A stretch of 64,000 nucleotides of DNA from Flavobacterium sp. LHD-80 (GCF_030929605.1 NZ_JAVFVS010000007.1:91367-155366); one strand, 5' to 3'. Positions 1 to 8,907 are shown, numbered from the stretch's first letter. Notes: a model not told the origin generated them from the letters alone. A program made the numbers and translations.

Positions 1-591
1 GTGGATAATTTTATCGACAGAAAGTTTTGTTGTAGTAGTGTCAGCAGTATTGTTTATATTCCTAATTTCCTGATCTGCGTAATCTACGGTTCCTTCGATA
101 TAAGAATTCAAATTATCTACATTGTAAACCCATTTTCCATTGTCAAGAATGTTTATGGTTTTTTTCTTTCCATTAATGATTATTTCGTTTTCGCCTATTG
201 GAGTATCGATTACAATAAAATCATTTGGAGCAACTGTTTTTGTTGTTGAAGCTATTTTGACTTCTACTGGAACAGCGTTTCCGTTGTCAATATAAAGTGA
301 AGTTCTAAAACTAGAATATACCAGAAAAAATGCGATAAAAGCTCCTACTGGAATGAAAAAGTAACTTGATTTTTCTAACTGAAGAGGCATCCCTTCTTCG
401 TCCTCGTTGTCAGCAATAAATTGTTTTCTGCCAGAATAAACATAATACAATCCTCCAATTACTAAAATTGCATTTATTGGTACACTTACGAATTCTGGGA
501 TTTGGTTGAATGTACTGTATAATACGTAATTAAGTACATAAAATAGAAAAATTGCGACAGCAAGTCTAATAAGAATGATGATTCTATCCAT
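1..591 (-). CDS. Membrane protein of unknown function, 3' end cut by window edge
   Basis: An open frame reads on the minus strand from an ATG at 589-591 to the window edge (197 codons, no stop). I do not recognise the family. There are two hydrophobic segments in the first 50 residues, a charged acidic loop, and a third around residues 85-105. A mostly polar, beta-rich stretch follows, with Ile/Thr/Asn-rich repeats. This suggests a three-helix membrane protein with a soluble C-terminal domain. A good promoter lies upstream at 637-668. The plus-strand frame at 1-249 is its shadow. Confidence 0.75.
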   Translation of the reverse strand, partial: MDRIIILIRLAVAIFLFYVLNYVLYSTFNQIPEFVSVPINAILVIGGLYYVYSGRKQFIADNEDEEGMPLQLEKSSYFFIPVGAFIAFFLVYSSFRTSLYIDNGNAVPVEVKIASTTKTVAPNDFIVIDTPIGENEIIINGKKKTINILDNGKWVYNVDNLNSYIEGTVDYADQEIRNINNTADTTTTKLSVDKIIH

Positions 592-636
592 TTTAATAGT
601 TGTTAAAGTAGATTATGGTTAAATGTTAAATTAAAC

Positions 637-668
637 CAAATATATCATTATTTTCTGTCTTTTAACAA
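637..668 (-). promoter_or_regulatory. Bacteroidota-type promoter for the 1-591 gene
   Basis: On the minus strand there is a perfect TAnnTTTG -7 box (TATATTTG, 637-644) with TTG 21 bp upstream (666-668). It points at the membrane-protein gene starting at 591 and would give a leader of about 40 nt. Confidence 0.6.
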
Positions 669-711
669 TTACTGCTTTAATTGGATGTTAAATTTTCTAA
701 ATATTTTGCTA

Positions 712-1614
712 TTAAATATAAAGTTCGCCTTTCATCGTTATAATCGAAGAACCGCCAACTAAAATATCTTCTTCACGATTCATGACTTCAATAAGGGAGG
801 CTTGTTTTAATTTTACGCCTTGAAGAATTTTATATTCTTTTTCAGATTTGGTGAATTTTTTTTGGGTTAAAAAACCAATTAATGGGCCTGCAGCAGTTCC
901 TGTCGCAGGATCTTCATTTATCCCGATTATGGGATTAAAGAATCTTGTTTCGACTATATGTTCTTGGTCGCTATCAGCAATTGTGAAACAGTAGAATCCC
1001 TCAAAATTATATTCTTTTGAGATTTCGATCAAGAGTTGGCTGTCTGGAACAAAGCTGTTTAGAATTTGACTGTTTTTTATAGGAACCATTGTATGAGCAA
1101 CTTCTGTTTTGACTATTGTTGGGACAAAAGCATTTACGTCTAAATCTTCAATTTTTAAGCCGAGAGCGACTGCAATTCTATAAGTTGGAATTTCCTGTTT
1201 TATGACTGCCGATTTTTGATGCATTTGTACAACAGGGTAAAAAGTGACCGGATCAAAACTTACCGTTACAGGAATCGCTGAATGTTTCATGATTACAAAA
1301 GGTTCACTTTCATTTTGGTCTTCAAAAATGGGCATTCCTTTTAAAAGAGCACCACAGACTGCGCCTAATAAATTGTGTCCAGCGCCGTCAATCTCAATTC
1401 CTGTTGGCGTAAACGAACGAACCATCAACGCTTTTTCTCTGGTAGAATAATAGACAAAAGAGGTTTCAGAATAGCCAAATTCTTTAGAAATATCTTGATA
1501 GGTTTCTAATGGTAAATTTCCGTCTGTAAAAACCACAGAAAGCGGATTTCCTTTGTAGCTTTCGTTTGAAAATACATCCAAAACGTAATATTCTAATGCT
1601 TTTCTTCCTTCCAT
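712..1614 (-). CDS. PhzF-family isomerase-like protein
   Basis: A 300-residue protein of the PhzF/diaminopimelate-epimerase fold, normal length for the family. Residues 10-30 match the family's opening (VLDVF...KGNPLSVV). Glu50 in YSETSFV is at the position of the catalytic glutamate of PhzF. FTP (68-70) followed by AGH (78-80), and EDPATGTAAG (234-243), are the other signature loops. PhzF itself isomerises a phenazine precursor, but no phenazine genes are near, so the substrate here is unknown. Most genomic homologues are annotated only as PhzF-like. It stands alone, about 60 bp downstream of the YdeI-like gene on the same strand, and could be co-transcribed with it. Confidence 0.88.
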   Translation of the reverse strand: MEGRKALEYYVLDVFSNESYKGNPLSVVFTDGNLPLETYQDISKEFGYSETSFVYYSTREKALMVRSFTPTGIEIDGAGHNLLGAVCGALLKGMPIFEDQNESEPFVIMKHSAIPVTVSFDPVTFYPVVQMHQKSAVIKQEIPTYRIAVALGLKIEDLDVNAFVPTIVKTEVAHTMVPIKNSQILNSFVPDSQLLIEISKEYNFEGFYCFTIADSDQEHIVETRFFNPIIGINEDPATGTAAGPLIGFLTQKKFTKSEKEYKILQGVKLKQASLIEVMNREEDILVGGSSIITMKGELYI

Positions 1615-1675
1615 TCCTTATTTGTTTTTTTAGCGGAATAAAATTACGGTTTAAAAAATAGCAAAACAATAACTA

Positions 1676-2233
1676 TTACAACATTCGTTTTCCTTCAGCG
1701 CTAAATTTTATTGCTTTTTCTAATCTTGCGAGTCTGGTTTTTTCTTGTTTGGCACTCATAATGACGTGAATTATTACTTTTTTGTACGATGGCGCCTGAT
1801 TGTTGAAATATTCCCAAGCTACTTTATGGGCTTTAAATTGTTTTTCAAGTTCCGGATCAAGAACATAAGCTTCGTTTTCATGTGAATAAATTTTGGATCT
1901 TTCTTCAGATCTGAATTCGAAAGCTTTAATTCCGGCTTCTTTCATGAGTCCGGCTTTTGTGAGAACTTCAACTTTTTTAATATTTATAACACTCCAAATG
2001 CTTGATTTTTTTCTTGGAGTAAATCGGATCGTGTAACTTTCGTCGTCAATCGTTTTTCGAATGCCGTCAATCCAGCCAAAACAAAGCGCCTGATCAACAG
2101 ATTCTGACCAGGTCATGCATGGTTTTTTACTTTTCACTTTGTAGAAACCTACCAAAAGTTCCGTTTCATTTTGGTAATGCTTTTCTAGCCATTCTCTGAA
2201 TTTTTCTTGTGTGGAGAAGAAGGTTGGTGCCAT
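1676..2233 (-). CDS. YdeI/OmpD-associated (OmdA) family protein
   Basis: A 185-residue soluble protein. The N-terminus (TFFSTQEKFREWLEKHY) and the block CFGWIDGIRKTID followed by RFTPRKKSSIWS are the signatures of the YdeI/OmdA family, sometimes called 'bacteriocin-protection' proteins. The C-terminal part (A-Y-F-N-N-Q-A-P-S-Y and a basic helix) is also usual. Length is typical. No catalytic role is established for the family and I infer none. It lies upstream of and parallel to the PhzF-like gene. Confidence 0.85.
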   Translation of the reverse strand: MAPTFFSTQEKFREWLEKHYQNETELLVGFYKVKSKKPCMTWSESVDQALCFGWIDGIRKTIDDESYTIRFTPRKKSSIWSVINIKKVEVLTKAGLMKEAGIKAFEFRSEERSKIYSHENEAYVLDPELEKQFKAHKVAWEYFNNQAPSYKKVIIHVIMSAKQEKTRLARLEKAIKFSAEGKRML

Positions 2234-2287
2234 TTTATTCTGTTAGTTACTGGTAAAAGTATTATAAATAACAGAGATAAAATGCAA

Positions 2288-2725
2288 TTATTTAAAAATC
2301 ACAGTTTTCTTCGATTTTGCAATCTTGACAATATGATAGGGCTGTGTTATTACCGATGTTAAATCGCCGGTGCGTAAGTTTTCGACTTTGATAATTATCG
2401 CATTACTGTTTTGCGTAATTTTTGTAATATCGATTGTGTGTCCGCCATTTCCATAAACCATGTCAATAACAGCTATAATTTGATATTTTGAAAAATCGAT
2501 ATTTGTTTCCTTAAAATTAGATACTTCGGCAGGACTTATTTTACTCAGTAAAGAATTCCAGGCCGTAACATCTTTGATTACTAGATTGGATTTCGGCATT
2601 TTTTTGTCAGTGGTAAAAGACTCTTTGGTGATTTCTGAAAATGAGATTTGTGAACTTGCTGAATCGTCATTACTGCAGCTCGAAGCCATTAATAGAATGC
2701 ATAAAAGTGTAATGATGTGTTTCAT
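2288..2725 (-). CDS. Lipoprotein with probable PrcB-like C-terminal domain
   Basis: A 145-residue predicted lipoprotein. The signal peptide (MKHIITLLCILLMASSC) ends in a lipobox with Cys at residue 17, then the Ser/Asp-rich SNDDS stretch common in Bacteroidota exported lipoproteins. The last ~90 residues (IDFSKYQIIAVID, GNGGHTIDITKI, then QPYHIVKIAKSKKTVIF) resemble the PrcB C-terminal domain, found in subunits that support the dentilisin protease of Treponema. That likeness is by eye. No protease gene is adjacent, so the function is open. Confidence 0.75.
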   Translation of the reverse strand: MKHIITLLCILLMASSCSNDDSASSQISFSEITKESFTTDKKMPKSNLVIKDVTAWNSLLSKISPAEVSNFKETNIDFSKYQIIAVIDMVYGNGGHTIDITKITQNSNAIIIKVENLRTGDLTSVITQPYHIVKIAKSKKTVIFK

Positions 2726-2852
2726 TTTTTTGATTTAAATTAGTTAAATTTTTTGATTAAATAATTGTTTATTAAATAGATGCGTATTTTTGAAATGGTT
2801 GCGTTACGTTTTTAATGTTGTTTTGAAAAATGATATTTTATTTTGAAACCGT

Positions 2853-2942
2853 GAGCGTTAGGGATAGAAGCAGAAAGCCCACAGCCTGACGAAGGAAGAG
2901 CGAGGACTTGAAGCGGATAGCCCGGCCCGGAGGGAAACGCCC
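2853..2942. ncRNA. GC-rich, probably structured intergenic element
   Basis: About 90 bp, clearly richer in G+C than the surrounding DNA. The ends pair: GCGTT at 2855-2859 with AACGC at 2936-2940. Inside are purine-rich stretches and CCC/GGG runs (AGCCCGGCCCGGAGGG at 2919-2934) that could form further stems. The minus-strand 62-codon frame across it has no protein-like character. It may be a copy of a dispersed flavobacterial RNA or repeat family; Flavo-1 RNA is one family to compare with. Strand and identity are not settled. Confidence 0.4.
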
Positions 2943-3011
2943 AAAAAATTATTGGCATTCGTATGATTATTTCCACGAAATTTGCAAATGAAAACCTGAA
3001 GGATAGAAATC

Positions 3012-3743
3012 ATGGCGAAAGGACCAGAAAAAAATACTAAAAACAAGGCTTTACATACTAAACTGCTGAACCGAAAAAAGGCTAAACTTCGAGAAGAAAA
3101 AGAAGCTCAGGCAAAACGGCTGAAGGATTTAGTAAATAAAATGAATGAAAAAATGAATGGCGAAGATTTTGATCTTAGCAACAACTCAAAACAAGATACA
3201 ATGGAAGAATTTGGCAGAATAATAGTTTCTGAAACGGCAATGAAAAGTGAAAATCCGCAGGATGTCGTGCATTCTAATATTTCGGTAATCAATTTAATGC
3301 GTGAGGAAGGTGTCGATGATGAATTGATTCACGAAGATGCAATTACGAGTTATTATCTAGATTATTACTATTCGCAATATGCCGAGGGAAACTTTGCGCA
3401 GTTTGTGCATAATTCTGGCTGGAACAAGGAATTAAACGAATTGATAGAGGAAGGTTTGGCTTTAATTGGTGCCGAAAAACATTTGGAATTGTTTTTGGAA
3501 CAAAGCAAAAAGGTTAGAATTACGAGCAATATCAAACTTGATAAATTTTTAAAAGGAAAATTAGAGGGAGCAAATCCCGTTCGTGATGCCTTAAACAACG
3601 ATAAATTTTTTGAATTAGAAGAAAATCTTGTGGAACTAAATGCTAATTTCTTGAAGAATCACCCCGATTTTGAAGTGCTTTCAGTTGATGATATGTTTGC
3701 AGCTTTAGAAGAATTTGTTGGGCACGAGATTAAAAGAGCCTAA
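3012..3743 (+). CDS. DUF4375 (DMP19-like) domain protein
   Basis: A 243-residue soluble protein. The first ~50 residues are highly basic and alpha-helical (Lys/Arg/Glu-rich, possibly a coiled coil). The middle (YAEGNFAQFVHNSGW, then a long acidic helix ending in IGAEKHLELF) matches the DUF4375/DMP19 pattern of a 'GG/GN-F-x-Q-F-x-x-N-S' turn followed by a helix with Ala-Gly. Members include PP1-inhibitor-like and DNA-mimic proteins, but the role here is unknown. The start gives the basic N-terminus; there is no better in-frame alternative. Confidence 0.72.
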   Translation: MAKGPEKNTKNKALHTKLLNRKKAKLREEKEAQAKRLKDLVNKMNEKMNGEDFDLSNNSKQDTMEEFGRIIVSETAMKSENPQDVVHSNISVINLMREEGVDDELIHEDAITSYYLDYYYSQYAEGNFAQFVHNSGWNKELNELIEEGLALIGAEKHLELFLEQSKKVRITSNIKLDKFLKGKLEGANPVRDALNNDKFFELEENLVELNANFLKNHPDFEVLSVDDMFAALEEFVGHEIKRA

Positions 3744-3768
3744 GTTTTCTTGTTTTAATCAGGCAAAG

Positions 3769-3806
3769 TCGCGAAGTTTTATTTTCTCTGCGACTTCGCG
3801 ATTTTG
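3769..3806 (+). terminator. Inverted repeat / weak terminator after the DUF4375 gene
   Basis: TCGCGAAGT (3769-3777) pairs with ACTTCGCGA (3793-3801), followed by TTTTG. It uses the same 'gcgac / tcgcg' words as the repeat islands at 17103-17140 and 24348-24545, so it may be a repeat copy rather than a dedicated terminator. Confidence 0.45.
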
Positions 3807-3908
3807 TGTGATTAATTCACATTTATTAAAGTAACTTTTTTTTACGCAATCACTTGTTTTTGAATTAATTGATTTAAATTTAGTTCCGTATAAATAATAA
3901 TTTTATTT

Positions 3909-4475
3909 ATGGAAGAACTTACTCATGTTAAATCAGTTATCGGGATCATTTTGGGTTTGAGTTTAACGCATCTTATAAAAGGATCTGTGATTTTTATTCA
4001 GCATCCGGGGCGTAAGAAAATTTATTTCGTGCATTCGCTTTGGGTGTTTTATGTCTTTTTACTGCTCATTCATTTTTGGTGGTGGGAGTTTAATCTTAAG
4101 TTAATTCAGGAATGGTATTTTGCTGATTATTTTTTCATAATCTGTTATATTTTGATTTATTATCTGCTGTCGGCGATTTTGTATCCTGACGACTTAGTTG
4201 ATTATACCGGATATGAAGATTATTTTTATTCCCGAAAAAAGTGGTTCTTTTCTATTCTGGCCATTAGTTTTATAGCTGATATTGTTGACACGGCAATAAA
4301 AGGCGGTGATTATTTTTTATACAATCAAACCGAATATTTTGTTCGGATTATAAGTCATATTATTTTGTGTCTTGTGGCAATAAAAGTCAATAATAAAATT
4401 TTTCATACTGTTTTAGTGTCGCTTTTTATTGTTTACGAACTATCGTATATACTGAGACTGTTTAATACAGAGTGA
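3909..4475 (+). CDS. Multi-pass membrane protein of unknown function
   Basis: A 188-residue protein with about six hydrophobic segments (roughly 8-28, 40-58, 70-92, 112-127, 146-160, 165-182), rich in aromatic residues including an HFWWWEF cluster. Short loops carry a YPDD motif between helices 3 and 4. No enzyme or transporter family is recognised. It stands alone between two intergenic regions and has no visible partner. The ATG at 3909 gives an N-terminal cytosolic stub of a few residues. Confidence 0.7.
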   Translation: MEELTHVKSVIGIILGLSLTHLIKGSVIFIQHPGRKKIYFVHSLWVFYVFLLLIHFWWWEFNLKLIQEWYFADYFFIICYILIYYLLSAILYPDDLVDYTGYEDYFYSRKKWFFSILAISFIADIVDTAIKGGDYFLYNQTEYFVRIISHIILCLVAIKVNNKIFHTVLVSLFIVYELSYILRLFNTE

Positions 4476-4485
4476 GTTTTTTTGA

Positions 4486-4620
4486 GGCTCAAAGTGGCAG
4501 AGTAACATAGTAACAAAGGTTTTTTAGCAATTTAAGAATCATTTTAATCTGTGGCTTTGACCTTGCTCAGCCAGACAAACAACTTTGTAGCTTTGTATCT
4601 ATAAACCTTTGCACCTTTTT
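4486..4620. repeat. Word-repeat island with fold-back arms
   Basis: The left part (from GGCTCAAAGTGGCAGAGT to AACAAAGGTTTTTT) and the right part (AACAACTTTGTAGCTTTG to AACCTTTGCACC) are imperfect reverse complements built of 8-9 bp words containing CAAAG/CTTTG. It fills the gap before the patatin gene and codes for nothing. Confidence 0.6.
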
Positions 4621-4638
4621 TCAATAAAAGTTAATAAA

Positions 4639-6189
4639 ATGAGATTTAAGTACTGCCCAATTTTGCTCGTTATTTTTGCTCAAACAGCAATTTCTCAAAA
4701 CAAAATAAATCTTTTTTCAGAAATCAATTATAGTTCGATTCCTGAAGTTTCGCTTGCTGATTATAAATCGGTTCAGGAAAGAGATTCAAAACTTCAGAAC
4801 CCAAATATTGCTCTTGGAGTCGGAATTTCGGGCGGTGGTTCGCGTGCGCAGTTTTTTAGTATGGGTGTACTTTTGGGTTTGGAGGAAATTCAGGAAAGTG
4901 ACTCCAAACGCAATTTTTTAAATGAAGTTGATTATTTCTCGACTGTTTCTGGAGGCTGTTATTCGGCGGGATATTATTTAACGGTTTTGAAAAATAAATT
5001 GCAATACGATAATTGTTCTTTCAACGAATTTTATTTTTCTAAGGCCGATGCTTATAAATCAGATGTGAACAAATCGGCTTCGCTTTTATCTCTTCTTAAT
5101 AATAGTCGAAACGAAAAGGGCGAAAAAATTTCAATGGCGCAAAGATTAGATTTTGAGGTTTTACAATACGACAGTGCAAATCCTGAAAACGAGAACAAGT
5201 TTAAAACTCAAATGCTTTTATCCGACTTTTTTATTCCGAAAGAAAGCAAACTAAGTCCGAAGTTGCCTATAATGGTCGCAAATGGAACAGCATATAACAA
5301 TGGCGAACGTTTTCCATTCATGCCGCATATCATTCATGCTTTGAAAATTCATGCTTCTTTGGCTCCAAATAAGGCATCACTTCCGCTTGACGGAAATCAA
5401 ATAAATAATGGTTATGATTTTCCGTTGACATATGCTATAACGGCAAGTTCTGCATTTCCTGGTGTTCTTCCAAAAACTAAATTCGGAATCAAAAATCAGG
5501 ATAAAATTTTATGTGTAATTGATGGCGGAGCATCGGATAATACGGGTTATGAAACGCTTATTGAATTGCTTCATAGCGATACTAAAGTTAAAGACAAAAA
5601 CAAAAAAGCTTTGTTTATTGATTGTTTGGGACCGGGCAAAAAAGCTCCTTTTATAAATGACGAAAAAATCAGATTGCTTTCGCTGTTAGAAACGGCTTCT
5701 TTATATACGGTTCAAACGCGTTATATTACTTTTGAAAAAGATGTAGAAAATGTTTTGGATAAATATAAAATCCCGACTTCAAATTATCAGGTTATCGGAT
5801 TTACAACTTTGCGAAATTATCTGTCCACATTAAAAAAAGACCAAGCGTACGAAGATTTGATAACGCAATTAAAAAATACCGATGATGAAGCAACAAGTTG
5901 GTTGAAACTTCATGATGATTTCAAATCACAGCTGATTTCAAAATTCGGTTCTGAACATTTTAAAAAAGATAAAAATGGCGGGCTTGTACTTTCGAGCCTA
6001 AATCAAGAAACGTTTAAAAATTTTAGTGCCAGCGAACTTTTGATGTTATACGAATATGCTTCTCATGTTGAAACTAAGTTGAAAATATCTCCAGAAGAAA
6101 AGGAAATGTTGTTATTGGCCGGGCGCTTTGCGGTTTATATTAAAACGAATGAATTGAAAGCCTTGCTGGTAGAAAATAAAGGGTTTTAG
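4639..6189 (+). CDS. Secreted patatin-like phospholipase
   Basis: I place the start at the ATG at 4639 rather than 4609, because it opens a clean signal peptide (MRFKYCPILLVIFAQTAISQ) that the longer frame would bury. Product 516 residues. Patatin/cPLA2-type features: oxyanion loop SGGGSRA (about 64-70), nucleophile turn STVSGGCYSAG (about 101-111), and a later VIDGGASDN block supplying the catalytic Asp. The family hydrolyses acyl esters of phospholipids through a Ser-Asp dyad. Export suggests it acts in the periplasm or outer membrane. The ~200-residue C-terminal part is helical and unassigned. It converges on the lipoprotein gene at 6226. Confidence 0.85.
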   Translation: MRFKYCPILLVIFAQTAISQNKINLFSEINYSSIPEVSLADYKSVQERDSKLQNPNIALGVGISGGGSRAQFFSMGVLLGLEEIQESDSKRNFLNEVDYFSTVSGGCYSAGYYLTVLKNKLQYDNCSFNEFYFSKADAYKSDVNKSASLLSLLNNSRNEKGEKISMAQRLDFEVLQYDSANPENENKFKTQMLLSDFFIPKESKLSPKLPIMVANGTAYNNGERFPFMPHIIHALKIHASLAPNKASLPLDGNQINNGYDFPLTYAITASSAFPGVLPKTKFGIKNQDKILCVIDGGASDNTGYETLIELLHSDTKVKDKNKKALFIDCLGPGKKAPFINDEKIRLLSLLETASLYTVQTRYITFEKDVENVLDKYKIPTSNYQVIGFTTLRNYLSTLKKDQAYEDLITQLKNTDDEATSWLKLHDDFKSQLISKFGSEHFKKDKNGGLVLSSLNQETFKNFSASELLMLYEYASHVETKLKISPEEKEMLLLAGRFAVYIKTNELKALLVENKGF

Positions 6190-6208
6190 ATTTCTAAAAC
6201 AAAAAGGG

Positions 6209-6243
6209 CAATGCCAATTAAGGTTTTATCTTAATTGAGCATT
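6209..6243. terminator. Hairpin between convergent genes
   Basis: CAATTAAG (6215-6222) pairs with CTTAATTG (6230-6237), and flanking bases (AATGC/GCATT) extend the stem. It overlaps the stop codon of the minus-strand lipoprotein gene. There is no clear U-run, so termination is only possible. Confidence 0.4.
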
Positions 6244-6708
6244 GTTAGAATGTGCATATTCAACTTGAATTTCTTTAATAGTTTCATCAAGTGCTACAAT
6301 TTCGCTAAAAGCACCTTGAAGCATAGTTGCAGCTTTTGCTTCACCGTCTTTCGCTGTTAAAATGTCTATATTTATTTCAAAACCATCCATAGAAGTAATG
6401 CTGGTAGAAAACATTTCCAGTATCGTTTTTCTTAATCCTTGGTCTGTATTTAACGGAGCTAAAAGCTCTACTGGTTTTTGTGCTTCTATTAATTTGTTTC
6501 TGGTTGCTTTAATCAGCGCCAGTAATTCTTTTTTTGATTCGGGTTTTCCAATAAAATTCAAACTTCCTTTTAAGAATTCCTCATTAGCTTGAAAAAGCTT
6601 TGTGTGAGCTTCGACGATTTGGTTATTATAGCTCTCTGTAGTTCTTTCGTTACAGCTGATAGATACTGAAGAAATAATAAATAAGAGTAGTAGGGTAATT
6701 TTTTTCAT
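6226..6708 (-). CDS. Small helical lipoprotein
   Basis: A 160-residue predicted lipoprotein: hydrophobic signal with lipobox SISC (Cys19), then an almost wholly alpha-helical mature part with regularly spaced Lys/Glu and Ala/Leu. I recognise no catalytic motif. It somewhat recalls the LIC11966-type surface proteins of leptospires, but that is a weak guess. A perfect -7 box on the minus strand (TATATTTG, 6738-6745) lies about 30 bp upstream of the start. Confidence 0.7.
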   Translation of the reverse strand: MKKITLLLLFIISSVSISCNERTTESYNNQIVEAHTKLFQANEEFLKGSLNFIGKPESKKELLALIKATRNKLIEAQKPVELLAPLNTDQGLRKTILEMFSTSITSMDGFEINIDILTAKDGEAKAATMLQGAFSEIVALDETIKEIQVEYAHSNNAQLR

Positions 6709-6909
6709 AGGTTTAATGGTGTAAATTAGTGTTAAAACAAATATATCAGAAATATTTGATTTTTAATCATATACGATGACTTAGGTGATTTTTCTATGAA
6801 TTTACTTACGTATTTGTAATAATTATGTAAATCATCGGGAAATTTATGTAACATGTCTGGAAAGCTTTAAAAGTAATTTAGCAGTATTAATTTTTAAAAG
6901 AAATCAAAC

Positions 6910-7329
6910 ATGAAAACTAGAAGCTTATTACTCGCCTTAATACTAAGTATTGGATTATTTACTACATCATGCAGCAATGATGATAATGAAGGGGAAACAC
7001 TAATTCCATTAGAAGGAAAATGGGATCTTAGTAAAACAGGAACTGTTATAAATGGTACAGAAACATTGACTGATGCACCAGAAAATCAAAGTGGATGTAA
7101 CAAAGATTATCTTGAATTAAAATTAGATAATACAGTAAATGTTGGAGATTATAGTTCAGCTGTAAGTGCTTGTGCGCTAACAGTTCAATCAGGAATTTAT
7201 TCTAGATCACACAATAATTTAACGACTGTTATAAATGGTGTGAGTAAAACACAGGATATCGTAAATCTAACTCTTAAAGAATTAAAAGTGAGAGATGCGG
7301 CTGGTGTTATCACAGTATACACGAGATAA
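6910..7329 (+). CDS. Lipocalin-like lipoprotein
   Basis: A 139-residue lipoprotein: signal peptide with lipobox TTSC (Cys21), then SNDDNEGE, an acidic tether typical of surface-exported Bacteroidota lipoproteins. The mature part begins LEGKWDLSKT, the short 'x-G-x-W' opening of lipocalin-like domains, and continues as alternating beta strands with two further cysteines (near 63 and 87) that could pair. Likely a small beta-barrel or sandwich at the outer membrane; ligand unknown. It is followed by a good terminator and is monocistronic. Confidence 0.72.
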   Translation: MKTRSLLLALILSIGLFTTSCSNDDNEGETLIPLEGKWDLSKTGTVINGTETLTDAPENQSGCNKDYLELKLDNTVNVGDYSSAVSACALTVQSGIYSRSHNNLTTVINGVSKTQDIVNLTLKELKVRDAAGVITVYTR

Positions 7330-7373
7330 ATTATCAAAAACGTATTGTTGTTTCTGCTTTTTGAGACAACATA

Positions 7374-7413
7374 AAACGGAAATGGCTTTTTTAAAAGTTG
7401 TTTCCGTTTTTTT
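7374..7413 (+). terminator. Rho-independent terminator after the lipocalin-like gene
   Basis: AAACGGAAA near 7374-7382 pairs with TTTCCGTTT at 7401-7409, followed by a T-run. It sits 45 bp after the stop codon. Confidence 0.75.
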
Positions 7414-7415
7414 AT

Positions 7416-7523
7416 TGTTTCGCAGAGATTCACAAAGGAAAAACACAAAGTCTCACGAAGATTTTAAAAGAAAAACTTTGTGAATGTCTGTGTAATCTTT
7501 GTGTGTCTCTGTGAAATAACTTT
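7416..7523. repeat. Word-repeat island ('cacagagattcacaaag' family)
   Basis: Left arm 7416-7461 and right arm 7479-7523 are imperfect reverse complements made of words such as CAGAGATTCACAAAG and CTTTGTGAATGTCTGTG. The same family recurs at 44295-44392. It lies just upstream of the serS promoter. Confidence 0.7.
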
Positions 7524-7536
7524 TTTCCCCACAAAC

Positions 7537-7572
7537 TTTGTCTTAATCTTAGGAAACATTTCCTTAAATTTG
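7537..7572 (+). promoter_or_regulatory. Probable serS promoter
   Basis: A perfect -7 box TAAATTTG (7565-7572) with TTTG at 7537-7540. The 24 bp spacer is a little long, so the -33 assignment is tentative. The start codon is 42 bp downstream. Confidence 0.5.
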
Positions 7573-7613
7573 CTTCCATTATAAAAAAATACAATAGTTA
7601 CAAAAATCAAGCT

Positions 7614-8885
7614 ATGTTACAAATCGCATTTATTAGAGAAAATCAAGAGAAAGTAATCAAGGCTTTAGCAAAACGAAATATCGATGCTAAAAGCGTTGTT
7701 GAAGAGGTGGTGCAATTAGATGAAAACCGTCGTGCTGCGCAAGTAGAATTAGACAATGTTTTATCTGAATCTAATAAATTATCCAAAGATATTGGTGAGC
7801 TAATGAAAGCTGGCGAGAAATCTAAAGCAGCTATTTTAAAAGAAAAAACAGTTTCGTTAAAAGAAAAAAGCAAAGAACTTGGCGAAAAAGCCGAAGCTCT
7901 TGCTGTTGAATTGACAAACAAATTATATACTTTACCAAATCTTCCTGCTGATATTGTTCCAGAAGGAAAAACTCCAGACGATAACTTAAATGTTTTTGAA
8001 GAAGGAGAAATTCCAGTTTTGCACGAAGGCGCGCAACCTCACTGGGAATTGGTAAAAAAATATGATATTATTGATTTTGAGCTTGGTGTAAAAATTACTG
8101 GTGCTGGTTTTCCTGTTTACAAAGGAAAAGGTGCTCGTTTACAGCGTGCGTTAATCAATTATTTTTTAGATAAAAATACTGCTGCAGGATATAATGAAGT
8201 TCAGGTGCCGCATTTGGTAAACGAAGCGTCAGGATTTGGAACAGGACAATTGCCAGATAAAGAAGGACAAATGTATCATTCAACAATTGATGATTTATAT
8301 TTGATTCCAACTGCTGAGGTTCCAGTTACGAATTTATTCCGTGATGTTATTTTGAACGAAAGCGAATTGCCAGTTTTACATACGGCTTATACGCCATGTT
8401 TCCGTCGTGAAGCGGGTTCTTACGGAGCTCACGTGCGCGGATTAAACCGTTTGCACCAATTTGATAAAGTTGAAATCGTACGTATCGAACATCCAGAGAA
8501 ATCATACGAAGCTCTTGATGGAATGGTTGAGCACGTTAAAAATATTCTTCAGGAATTGAAATTGCCTTATAGAATTTTACGTCTTTGCGGAGGCGATATG
8601 GGATTCACATCGGCTTTGACTTATGATTTTGAAGTATTTTCTACAGCACAGGATCGTTGGTTAGAAATCAGTTCGGTTTCTAACTTCGAAACTTTTCAAG
8701 CAAACCGTTTGAAATTACGTTTCAAAGACAAAGATGGTAAAAACCAATTGGCGCATACTTTGAACGGAAGTTCATTGGCTTTGCCTAGAGTTTTGGCCGG
8801 AATTTTAGAAAATTACCAAACGCCAGAAGGAATTGTAATACCAGAAGTTTTACGTCCGTACTGCGGATTTGATATTATAAACTAA
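7614..8885 (+). CDS. serS: Seryl-tRNA synthetase
   Basis: A class II aminoacyl-tRNA synthetase that charges tRNA-Ser with serine in the cytosol. 423 residues, full length. The first ~105 residues form the long antiparallel coiled coil (Lys/Glu-rich) that grips the tRNA extra arm. The catalytic core shows motif 2 (FRREAGSYGAHVRGLNRLHQF) and motif 3 near the end (ALPRVLAGILEN), plus TAEVPVTN for the serine pocket. It has its own promoter and is followed by a strong terminator, so it is expressed alone. Confidence 0.98.
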   Translation: MLQIAFIRENQEKVIKALAKRNIDAKSVVEEVVQLDENRRAAQVELDNVLSESNKLSKDIGELMKAGEKSKAAILKEKTVSLKEKSKELGEKAEALAVELTNKLYTLPNLPADIVPEGKTPDDNLNVFEEGEIPVLHEGAQPHWELVKKYDIIDFELGVKITGAGFPVYKGKGARLQRALINYFLDKNTAAGYNEVQVPHLVNEASGFGTGQLPDKEGQMYHSTIDDLYLIPTAEVPVTNLFRDVILNESELPVLHTAYTPCFRREAGSYGAHVRGLNRLHQFDKVEIVRIEHPEKSYEALDGMVEHVKNILQELKLPYRILRLCGGDMGFTSALTYDFEVFSTAQDRWLEISSVSNFETFQANRLKLRFKDKDGKNQLAHTLNGSSLALPRVLAGILENYQTPEGIVIPEVLRPYCGFDIIN

Positions 8886-8907
8886 ATTTTTCGTAATTTA
8901 GGGAATT

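Noticed and set aside
2858..3046. 62-codon minus-strand frame over the GC-rich block
   Set aside because: It lies across the structured block and the start of the DUF4375 gene, and has no protein-family likeness.
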